From: Acidobacteriota bacterium
Lineage (GTDB): Bacteria > Acidobacteriota > Vicinamibacteria > Vicinamibacterales > Vicinamibacteraceae
Direction: 5' to 3'
Assembly (NCBI GenBank): GCA_023427865.1
Contig: JAEYZV010000208.1
Span: forward strand, 1-32,192
DNA length: 32,192 bases
Of the stretch, positions 6,925 through 13,664 are shown one piece after another; position 1 is the stretch's first letter, and each line of letters starts with the position of its first letter. The translations under genes were made by a program, and so were the position numbers. The notes beneath the pieces were generated by a model, which saw nothing but the letters and a program-made list of their open reading frames with translations, did not search any database and was not told the origin of the DNA.

Positions 6925-8646
6925 TCAGCTGGTCGTGATCCGCGTCAGCCGCGGGAACGTCAGCGTGAAGCGGCTGCCCTCGCCGACCGTGCTCTCCACG
7001 TCGATGGAGCCGCCGAGCTGCTCGACGATCTTGCGCGAGATGGCGAGCCCGAGCCCCAGCCCGCGACGCTTGGTCGTCACGAAGTCCTCGAAGATCGCCT
7101 GCATGCGATCGGCGGGGATGCCGCAGCCCGTGTCGCACACGCGGACGTGTACCTGCGAGGCGCTGCCGCCGACCTCGATCCACACCCGTCCGCCAGGCGG
7201 CGTGGCCTGCAGCGCGTTGAGCACCAGGTTGCGCAGCACGCGTCCGAGCGCGAACAGGTCGCCCTCGATGTACAGCGGCTGGGGCGGTGCCGTCCCGGAG
7301 TCCACCGTCACTCCGGCCACCGAACCCTGCGCCTGCATGCGCTCGACGACGTCGAGCATCAGCTTGCCGGCGTCGATCGGGAACTTCTCGAGCGGGATGG
7401 GACGCGCGAGGTTGCGGAGGTCCTCGAACGTCCGCTGGATGGTCGAGAACTCCCTCTTCACCAGGCGCGCGAAGGTCGCGCGGTACTCGGGGTCATCGTG
7501 CATCTGCAGCACGAGCTTGCAGTTGTTGTTGATGTTCTGGATGGGATGCGACAGGTCGTGCACGAGGCCCGCCGCGATGCGTCCGAACATCGCCTGACGC
7601 TCCTGGCGGATCGCCGCCTGCTGCAGCTCGCCGAGCTTGTCGGCCGTGGCGTTGAACGCGTCGCCGAGCATCCTGAACTCGTCGTCGCGCGTGATGTGTA
7701 CGCGTCGGTCGAGGCGCCCTTCCCCGATCGCCTGGATTGCCGACAGCAGGTCCTCTATCGGCTTCAGCAGGGATCGACCGAAGGCGATGCCGATGCCGAT
7801 GTTTGCCAGCAGCGCCAGCGTCGCGAACAGCAGCAGCTGACGCTCGAGTCGACGCGCCGGCGCGAACGCGTCCTCCACCGGCTGCTCGATGATCAGCCGC
7901 CACCGGTCGGGCGTCACCGGCGCGCTCGACACCCCCAGCACCGCCTCGCCGTTCTCGTTCACGTACACGTCGTCCGACGGTGTCACGCTGTGCGCCAGCG
8001 GATGGGCGTCGGCAAGGTGCTGCCGTTGCGCGATCCGTCTCTTCCCGCCGCCGCGACCGTCCGCGATGATGCGGCCGGCCTCGTCGACGAGATACGCGCG
8101 GCCGTTCGTGCCCACCCGGACGCCATCGACGAGATGCCACAGCTGCTCGAGGCGCAACTCCGCGACCAGGAACGTCGCGAGCCGCTCGCCCAGCGGCACC
8201 CTCATCCGCGCGCGCGGCAGCTGGTCCTCGTCGAGGTCGACAGGCAGGAGGATCGGCTGCGCCGGCGAGGAGCACGGCGCGGGTAGTGGCGGCGGCATGG
8301 CGCCGAGATCGCTCGTGGCGACGGGTGTGCAGTTGGCGTCGAACAGCGTGATCGACTTGATCTCCTGCATCAGGTGCAGGTGATTGCGGAGCACCTGGTT
8401 CTGCTGCGCGCGAGACAATCCGACGGCCTCCAGGTCTGCGCCGGCCGATGTCACGAGCCTGTAGCTCGCGTCGACGTACAGCTCGATGGCGCTTGCGGCC
8501 CTGGCGGCAATGGCCCGGTGGTTCTCGACCACGGAGTCGCGAGTCGAACGGCTCAGGGTGCGGCCCGCGACGAGGCCGAAGACGAGGAGGGGCGCGAGGG
8601 CTGCGGTGGTGACCAGGAGCGCCATGCGCCGCGTGATCGGGATCAT
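6925..8646 (-). CDS. Membrane sensor histidine kinase, last gene of the peptide cassette
   Basis: A 573-residue kinase. A first membrane helix (about 8-28) and a second (about 270-290) enclose a periplasmic Cache-like sensor domain; VGTNGRAYLVDEAGRIIADGR near 178-198 is the typical Cache strand pattern. A HAMP linker follows (about 291-343). The phospho-accepting histidine is H363 in LVHDLSHPIQN. The ATPase domain has NLVLNALQA (N box), CDTGCGIP (G1) and GLGLGLAISRKIVEQLGG (G2). The ATG start overlaps the lipoprotein stop as ATGA (8643-8646), so the two are translationally coupled and probably act together. No response regulator directly follows; the NtrC-type regulator at 12108-13511 is the obvious partner. 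Confidence 0.93.
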   Translation of the reverse strand: MIPITRRMALLVTTAALAPLLVFGLVAGRTLSRSTRDSVVENHRAIAARAASAIELYVDASYRLVTSAGADLEAVGLSRAQQNQVLRNHLHLMQEIKSITLFDANCTPVATSDLGAMPPPLPAPCSSPAQPILLPVDLDEDQLPRARMRVPLGERLATFLVAELRLEQLWHLVDGVRVGTNGRAYLVDEAGRIIADGRGGGKRRIAQRQHLADAHPLAHSVTPSDDVYVNENGEAVLGVSSAPVTPDRWRLIIEQPVEDAFAPARRLERQLLLFATLALLANIGIGIAFGRSLLKPIEDLLSAIQAIGEGRLDRRVHITRDDEFRMLGDAFNATADKLGELQQAAIRQERQAMFGRIAAGLVHDLSHPIQNINNNCKLVLQMHDDPEYRATFARLVKREFSTIQRTFEDLRNLARPIPLEKFPIDAGKLMLDVVERMQAQGSVAGVTVDSGTAPPQPLYIEGDLFALGRVLRNLVLNALQATPPGGRVWIEVGGSASQVHVRVCDTGCGIPADRMQAIFEDFVTTKRRGLGLGLAISRKIVEQLGGSIDVESTVGEGSRFTLTFPRLTRITTS

Positions 8647-10199
8647 CGATCCTCTCCGACCACCTTCCACCGCGGCAGCGACCCGAGCACGTCGGACTCC
8701 GCGTCGTCGGGCACCTGCACGCGCTTGCCTACCGCACGGCTCGTGCGCTGCCAGTACAGGTGAACGGCCGGCGGATCGTCCAGGAGCACGTGATGCAGGT
8801 CGGCCACCGCTGCGACGAGATCGTCGTCGCCGGTCGCGACGCGAATGCGCTCGGCGGCGACCGCGGCCGAGCGGTACCCGAGGTCGATCATGCGCGGACG
8901 ATCGTGCGCGCCGAAGTACAGGTACGGCACGCCAAGGCCGTACCCGCTGACGATCGGCGACAGGAAGGTTTCGAAGTCGCCCCTCGCCAGGCGCGCCGGG
9001 AGGTCCCGGAGTTGCACGGGCGCCAACTCGAGGGCGATGCCAGCGTCCGCGTAGGATCGCTGCAATCGTCGAGCCACACGAATCATCGTCGGGTCGTCGA
9101 GCACGAGGCAGGTGACGCGGAACCGCGGGCGCATGGCTCCGTTGGGCGTGCGATGCACCGGCAGCCCTTCGGCGTCGAGCAGCGCGCCGGCGCGGCCACG
9201 ATCGACGCGAAGCCACTCGGCGTCGGCCGTGTGCGGCTGTGACCAGTGCTGCGGCCAGATGACGTCGGCAGCCGGCTCACCACCGCCAGCTTCCTGCACG
9301 AGGGCGGCACGGTCGACGAGCGCATTCATGGCGAGGCGTACGCGTCGCCGCGCGAGGATCGGATGCCGATGGTTCAGCCCGAGCGTGACCACGTAGGGTT
9401 TCACGTGAGGGTAGATCCGAGCTCCGGCCGCCGCGAGCAACTCTCGTGACTCGTTGGGCACCTCGTAGAGCACGTCCACCTCCTCGCGAAGGAGCGCGGC
9501 GACGGCAGCACGAGGGGTGTCGTAGCGTCGCAGCGCCACCGTCCGGATGTCGGGCGCAGGTGCCGCAGGCGCGTCGGTTCCTGCCGCTTCGAGGGACCGC
9601 ACGTCCGCGCCCGGATTCGGCGCCCGATACGGACCGGCAGGGAGCGCGCCGACGATCGAGAGGCTCTCGAGCAACAGGCTGGTGGACTCGCGCAGCGTGA
9701 GTCGCACCTCATGGGGCCCGGCGAGTTCCACCGCGGTCACCGGCCACAACCCGGGGCCGCTCTCGGCCGCCGCGACGGCCTCGCGCAGCACCGATACGAC
9801 GTCGGCCGCCGTCACCTCGCCGCCGTCCTGTAGACGCACGCCCTCGCGCACGTGGAGGATCCACGTCCGGCCATCCGGCGAGACGTCCCAGCGATCGACG
9901 AGGTCGGGCCGCGGGTGGCCGGCCTGGTCCATGCGGAGCAGGCGCGTGCGGGTCAGGCTGTAAACGAGGGGCGTCAGCGGCGCATCGGCACTCGGGATGC
10001 CGATGGCGATACGGGAGCCGCGAGTCGAGACCGGCGCCGGCTCGGGAGCCCGACGGCAGGCGGCCGGATACGCGAGCAGCGCGCCGGCGAGGCAGACGCC
10101 CACCCAGCGCACCGCGGGGTACGACGCCAGTCGCTTGGCGGGAGGGCAGGCAGCGGGGACGGTCACGCAGCGTTCGGCGGGCGCGCCTGGTGCACGCAT
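8643..10199 (-). CDS. Family 5 solute-binding lipoprotein (peptide-binding type)
   Basis: Extracytoplasmic binding protein of the DppA/OppA class (SBP_bac_5). A lipoprotein signal is visible: basic AKRL, hydrophobic VGVCLAGALLAYPAAC and the lipobox cysteine, followed by RRAPEP. The family pattern GHPRPDLVDRWDVSPDGRTW, then GGEVTAADVV, is present. Members bind oligopeptides, nickel, sugars or similar ligands for ABC importers, yet no permease or ATPase gene lies here; instead the kinase follows with a 4-nt overlap. This suggests a sensing role. The start is uncertain: GTG at 10223, ATG at 10199 or GTG at 10166, none with a clear ribosome binding site; the shortest gives the most normal signal peptide. 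Peptide as ligand is inferred from the family and from the peptide gene just upstream. Confidence 0.9.
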   Translation of the reverse strand: MRAPGAPAERCVTVPAACPPAKRLASYPAVRWVGVCLAGALLAYPAACRRAPEPAPVSTRGSRIAIGIPSADAPLTPLVYSLTRTRLLRMDQAGHPRPDLVDRWDVSPDGRTWILHVREGVRLQDGGEVTAADVVSVLREAVAAAESGPGLWPVTAVELAGPHEVRLTLRESTSLLLESLSIVGALPAGPYRAPNPGADVRSLEAAGTDAPAAPAPDIRTVALRRYDTPRAAVAALLREEVDVLYEVPNESRELLAAAGARIYPHVKPYVVTLGLNHRHPILARRRVRLAMNALVDRAALVQEAGGGEPAADVIWPQHWSQPHTADAEWLRVDRGRAGALLDAEGLPVHRTPNGAMRPRFRVTCLVLDDPTMIRVARRLQRSYADAGIALELAPVQLRDLPARLARGDFETFLSPIVSGYGLGVPYLYFGAHDRPRMIDLGYRSAAVAAERIRVATGDDDLVAAVADLHHVLLDDPPAVHLYWQRTSRAVGKRVQVPDDAESDVLGSLPRWKVVGEDR

Positions 10200-10268
10200 G
10201 CCCGCCGAGGCTGCTTGTATCACGAGTCGCGGACCGGCGCGGGAGCCGGGCGCGACATTCGCGGTGAC

Positions 10269-10376
10269 CTACTTGCCTTCCGGCCGGACCTCCGGCTGCT
10301 CGTACGGGTAGTCGATGAGCAGCGGGCAGAAGGGGCGGTCCTTGGATGCGCCCCGCTTCACGATGCGAATGGTCAT
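10269..10376 (-). CDS. 35-residue candidate precursor of a radical SAM-modified peptide
   Basis: A short ORF of 35 codons plus TAG, lying 46 nt after the radical SAM/SPASM gene and before the lipoprotein gene. The ATG at 10376 is preceded by AAGGAGA at a spacing of 4 nt, the best ribosome binding site in the region, which argues that it is translated. The first 14 residues are basic and leader-like (MTIRIVKRGASKDR). The remainder contains FCPLLIDYPYEQPEV, with one cysteine (C17), an aspartate (D22), two tyrosines (Y23, Y25) and four prolines (P15, P18, P24, P28) in residues 15-29, and then ends RPEGK. There is no double-glycine site. Chance ORFs of this size are common in GC-rich DNA, so the evidence is position, ribosome binding site and composition. 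I recognise no named precursor family. Confidence 0.75.
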   Translation of the reverse strand: MTIRIVKRGASKDRPFCPLLIDYPYEQPEVRPEGK

Positions 10377-10380
10377 GGGA

Positions 10381-10387
10381 TCTCCTT
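10381..10387 (-). promoter_or_regulatory. Strong ribosome binding site of the peptide gene
   Basis: The minus strand reads AAGGAGA TCCC ATG. Neighbouring genes in the cassette have weak or no visible Shine-Dalgarno sequences, so the peptide is probably made in excess of the enzymes, as expected of a precursor. Confidence 0.75.
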
Positions 10388-10422
10388 GACGATTGCGGGC
10401 CGCGGCGACATGCCGCGACGCG

Positions 10423-11865
10423 TCATGCGGGGACACCTGCTGCCGCCGCCGCGATCTCGTCGAGCGCGGCGAGCATGCTCGGGCGATGACAGCTCGGCTT
10501 GCCGAGGTCGCCCTGCTCGTTGTGTGCGGCGGCCGAGCACCCTCCGCCGCAGACCGGCACGAGCGCGCAATCGCCGCACGCCCGCCAGGGCGCGTGCGCG
10601 TCGAACCGGGCCCGCGTCGCCTCGTGCGTCGCGTTCATCGCGGGCAGCACGTGCCCGATCCGGAGAGCCGGTTCTCCCGTGAACCCCGGGCAGGGATACA
10701 GCGAGCCCTCGGGCCCGATGGTGTACGAGTGCCTGCGGTGCAGCTCGCAGGGACCCATGTGCAGTCCGTCCACCGTGTCGAACCCGCGTGCCCGGGTCTC
10801 CGCCCGGAGCCACGACATGCGCTCGTCGACGACCTGGCAGGTGTCACACGGCGACGATCCCCCGCCGTTGCCGGCGGCCGTCATGCACGTCCCCCCGAGC
10901 GGTACGTCCGCCTCACCCACGTGCGTCAGTGGGATCAGCCGACGGCCGTCCGGGGCCACCTGCAGCGGCGACCGACCGGGCGATCCTGTATTCGGCCCGC
11001 TAATGATGGGCTTGAACGCGACCTTCGCGATCCGGCCCGCAAATGGCTGCTGCCGCAGGAAATCGAGCAATTCGGGGAAGCTGGCGGCGCTCTCGATGTC
11101 GAAGTTGCCGCCGATGCTGAGGCGCACCTTCGGCGCCACCTTCGTCATGTTCGCGACGATGCGGTCGAAGGTGCCCTGGCCGCCGCGCAGCGGACGGAGC
11201 CGGTCGTGGGTGGCGCGATCGCCGTCGAGGGTGATCTTCACGCCGGCCAGTCCGTACGGCAGGAGGCGGTCGACGACGGCTTCCGTGAGGAGCAGGCCGT
11301 TGGTGATGATGTTGATGCGCATCTCGACGCCACGGCGCGTGCACGCCTCCCACATCCGCTCGGCCAGCGCATAGACGACCGGCAGGTTCAGGAGCGGCTC
11401 GCCGCCGAAGAACGTGAGCGTGAACCGGGGGGAGCCGAGGGCGTCCAGGCGCGATTGCATCCAGTCGGCAACGCGCGCTGCCGTCTCGAGCGACATCTTC
11501 GCGGCCGTGGCGTTGTAGCCCGCGTGGTCGCCCTGGATGCAGTAGTCGCAGGCGAAGTTGCACTGCAGGGTCGTGAGCAGCGTCACCCGCAGCTGGCTTG
11601 CGTCCTCACGCAGGTCACGGAAGAACGCCTCGAGATCCCGATCCTCGGCCTCGCGGCTCTCCACGAGGAAGCCGAGCTCGGCGAGTTGGCCGATGGCCGC
11701 CCGCGCCGTCGCATCAGCCTTTGTGACCTCGCCCCTGTCGACCTGGCCGATCAGTTCGACGACATCGCTCGAGACGACGATCTGGGCGTCGGTCAGCGAG
11801 TTGAACAGGAAGGTCTCGGACGTCCCCGGGACCGGGGTAGCGACGATGAACCTCGATGCGCGCAT
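10423..11865 (-). CDS. Radical SAM/SPASM peptide maturase
   Basis: A 480-residue radical SAM enzyme. Residues 1-70 form a small N-terminal domain with the pattern FLFNSLTDAQIVV and LAELGFLVES common in peptide-modifying members. The radical SAM cluster motif CxxxCxxC is C102, C106 and C109 (CNFACDYC), followed by FFGGEPLLN (153-160) and IITNG. The C-terminal SPASM domain is complete: C373, G387-x4-C392, then C430-x2-C433-x5-C439-x3-C443 and C459, enough for two auxiliary iron-sulfur clusters. Extra cysteines at C327, C340 and C343 lie between. Such enzymes install thioether, carbon-carbon or tyrosine-derived links in ribosomal peptides, or mature sulfatases; no sulfatase gene is nearby, and the 35-codon gene downstream is the likely substrate. 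The start is the ATG at 11865, with no ribosome binding site. Confidence 0.93.
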   Translation of the reverse strand: MRASRFIVATPVPGTSETFLFNSLTDAQIVVSSDVVELIGQVDRGEVTKADATARAAIGQLAELGFLVESREAEDRDLEAFFRDLREDASQLRVTLLTTLQCNFACDYCIQGDHAGYNATAAKMSLETAARVADWMQSRLDALGSPRFTLTFFGGEPLLNLPVVYALAERMWEACTRRGVEMRINIITNGLLLTEAVVDRLLPYGLAGVKITLDGDRATHDRLRPLRGGQGTFDRIVANMTKVAPKVRLSIGGNFDIESAASFPELLDFLRQQPFAGRIAKVAFKPIISGPNTGSPGRSPLQVAPDGRRLIPLTHVGEADVPLGGTCMTAAGNGGGSSPCDTCQVVDERMSWLRAETRARGFDTVDGLHMGPCELHRRHSYTIGPEGSLYPCPGFTGEPALRIGHVLPAMNATHEATRARFDAHAPWRACGDCALVPVCGGGCSAAAHNEQGDLGKPSCHRPSMLAALDEIAAAAAGVPA

Positions 11866-11880
11866 GGCGGCCGCGGTAGT

Positions 11881-11895
11881 GCCAGACGGGTGCCA
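11881..11895 (-). promoter_or_regulatory. Candidate sigma-54 (-24/-12) promoter before the maturase gene
   Basis: On the minus strand TGGCAC CCGTC TGGC matches TGGCAC-N5-TTGC with one mismatch, at exact spacing. Transcription would begin near 11869, only about 4 nt before the ATG at 11865, so the message would be almost leaderless, in line with the missing ribosome binding site. The upstream gene on this strand encodes a sigma-54 activator, which makes the match more credible. Confidence 0.5.
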
Positions 11896-11920
11896 TCCGG
11901 GACGCGATGGCGCGCGAAAT

Positions 11921-11955
11921 CGGTAAGCGTCTCGTTATGAGGAAGTTACGGTAAG
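11921..11955. repeat. Paired CGGTAAG direct repeats upstream of the candidate promoter
   Basis: CGGTAAG occurs at 11921-11927 and 11949-11955, 28 bp apart, 26 to 60 bp upstream of the -24 box. They could be activator sites, although activator sites for sigma-54 promoters usually lie further away. Confidence 0.3.
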
Positions 11956-12010
11956 GCCAGCGAGAGCACGGAGCCCGCAGAACATCGCAGGAACTGCGCT
12001 TCCATCGGGA

Positions 12011-12056
12011 CTTGTGTGTCGCAGAATCTGCCCACATGACGGCAGCGCGACACAAG
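12011..12056. other. Extended stem-loop between response regulator and maturase genes
   Basis: CTTGTGTGTCGC (12011-12022) pairs with GCGACACAAG (12047-12056) apart from a 2-nt bulge, and inside it CTGC (12028-12031) pairs with GCAG (12042-12045). No T run follows on either strand. On the minus strand it would form 50 nt after the regulator gene, as an attenuator, processing site or binding site. Confidence 0.45.
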
Positions 12057-12098
12057 AGAAGGACGAAGGAGGAAGGACGGAGGAGGAAGGACGGAGGA
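12057..12098. repeat. Three 14-bp purine-rich tandem repeats
   Basis: The unit GGAAGGACGGAGGA is present exactly at 12071-12084 and 12085-12098, with a 12/14 copy at 12057-12070. It lies 9 nt beyond the response regulator stop. On the minus-strand transcript it would be a pyrimidine tract. Confidence 0.8.
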
Positions 12099-12107
12099 GG
12101 CCCGCCA

Positions 12108-13511
12108 TCACGAATCGCGCAACCGTCGCGTGACCTCGTTCAGGCCCAGGCGGGCCATACGGTGCTTCAGGGTGCTGAGGGGGAGGCGCAGCTGGCGGGC
12201 CGTCCCGGCGACGTTCCAGTCCTCCTTCTCCAGTGCCTTGAGCAGGTAGCTGCGCTCGAAGGCGGCCACGGCCTGATCGAGGAGGCTGTCGGCGGGGTCG
12301 GCCTCGCGCGCGTCGAGTGCGGCGAGCTGCACTTCGAGCGGCAGGTCGGCCTCGGTGATCTCCGTCTTGTCGCAGACGGCGACCATGCGCTCGGCGAGGT
12401 TCTGCAGTTCGCGGATGTTGCCGGGCCACTTGTACCGGTGGAGCACCGTCAGGGCCGCCGGCTCGATGCCGCGGACGGCCTTGCGGAAGCGGAGCGCGTA
12501 GCGGCCGATGAACACCTCGAGGAGCTGCGCGAGGTCCTCCATGCGGTCGCGAAGCGGCGGCAGCCGCACCGGGATGACGTTGATCCGGTAGAACAGGTCC
12601 TCGCGGAACCGGCCACTCCGCACCGCCTGCGTGAGGTCGGCGTTGGTGGCGACCACGAGACGGAAGTCGACGCGGATCGGGTGGCGCCCGCCGACCCGCT
12701 CGATCTCGTTCTCCTGGATGGCCCGCAGCAGCTTGGCCTGCAGGTCGAGCCGCAGGTCGCCGATCTCGTCGAGGAACAGCGTGCCGGCGTTGGCGAGCTC
12801 GAACTTGCCGAGCTGCTGGCGCACGGCACCCGTGAACGCACCGCGCTCGTGCCCGAACAGCGTGCTCTCCACGAGATCGCCGGGGATCGCGGCGAGGTTG
12901 ACGGCGATGAACGGGCCCTTGCGCCGATCGGACTCGGCATGGATGCGGCGGGCCAGCATCTCCTTGCCGGTGCCGCTCTCGCCGGTGATCAGCACCGTCG
13001 TGTCCAGGGGCGCCACCTTCTGGACGAGGGCGACCACGGCCCGCATCGGCGCGCTCGTGCCAGTGACGAACTCCTCGTCCTGCGCCTCGACCTGCGCCGT
13101 CAGCGACTCGACACGGTTCTTGAGGTCCTGCCGCTCGCTTGCGTTGCGCACGAGGGCACGCAGCGCGTCGTAGTCGAACTCCTTGGTGATGTAGTGGTAG
13201 GCGCCGAGCTTCATCGCCTGCACTGCGGTCTCGACGTCGGTGATCGCCGAGATCATGATCACCTCGATTTCCCCCCGCAGCTCACGTACCTGCTTGAGCA
13301 TCTCGAGCCCGCCGATGCCGGGCAGCCGCACGTCGAGCAGCATCAGGTCCACGCGCGCCTGCCGCAGGCGCGACAGCCCGTCCTCGGCCGAGGAGGCGGT
13401 CATCACCCTGTAGTCGCGCTTCAGGATGGCCGTCAGCGTGTCGCGCATCCCCTCATCGTCGTCGACGATGAGGATGGTCTTCTGGGGGGAGGGCATCGGT
13501 GGCGCCTGCAT
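12108..13511 (-). CDS. NtrC-family sigma-54-dependent response regulator
   Basis: A 467-residue three-domain activator. The receiver domain (11-125) has the acidic pocket DDD (17-19), phospho-acceptor D60 (LMLLDVRLPG) and switch lysine K110. The AAA+ domain has Walker A GESGTGKE (177-184), the sigma-54-contacting loop GAFTGA (224-229), Walker B FLDEIG (246-251) and the arginine-rich RxDLFYRINV segment. A Fis-type helix-turn-helix closes the protein (NVAGTARQLRLPLSTLKHRM). Phosphorylated dimers of this class assemble into hexamers that remodel sigma-54 polymerase. It is the first gene of the minus-strand cassette, 242 bp before the maturase, and no other kinase gene is near, so the kinase at 6925-8646 is the likely partner. 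Start ATG at 13511; MPSPQ, 5 codons later, is possible. Confidence 0.95.
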   Translation of the reverse strand: MQAPPMPSPQKTILIVDDDEGMRDTLTAILKRDYRVMTASSAEDGLSRLRQARVDLMLLDVRLPGIGGLEMLKQVRELRGEIEVIMISAITDVETAVQAMKLGAYHYITKEFDYDALRALVRNASERQDLKNRVESLTAQVEAQDEEFVTGTSAPMRAVVALVQKVAPLDTTVLITGESGTGKEMLARRIHAESDRRKGPFIAVNLAAIPGDLVESTLFGHERGAFTGAVRQQLGKFELANAGTLFLDEIGDLRLDLQAKLLRAIQENEIERVGGRHPIRVDFRLVVATNADLTQAVRSGRFREDLFYRINVIPVRLPPLRDRMEDLAQLLEVFIGRYALRFRKAVRGIEPAALTVLHRYKWPGNIRELQNLAERMVAVCDKTEITEADLPLEVQLAALDAREADPADSLLDQAVAAFERSYLLKALEKEDWNVAGTARQLRLPLSTLKHRMARLGLNEVTRRLRDS

Positions 13512-13664
13512 CTTACCGAAGAGCCCGCGCCGGTCGCGTGACGATCCATAATTGGGAGTTTTCCCGGATCGGGGTCGGCGTTATCGACCACCGACCGTCG
13601 GAGCACGGATTTCCCGGGTGGACGTGCCGCCAAGGCACGCGCCCTCACTGGCAAGGAGCAGGGG

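Noticed and set aside
10423..11865. Anaerobic sulfatase maturase or PQQ enzyme
   Set aside because: No sulfatase, PqqA-like or PqqD gene is near. The N-terminal domain and the adjacent short ORF fit a peptide maturase better.
11870..11884. A second TGGCAC match as the sigma-54 promoter
   Set aside because: Its -12 part reads CGGC, and the start of transcription would fall inside the maturase gene.
11935..12107. A small minus-strand ORF in the regulator-maturase spacer as a second peptide
   Set aside because: It continues from a shadow frame of the response regulator, covers tandem repeats and has no ribosome binding site.
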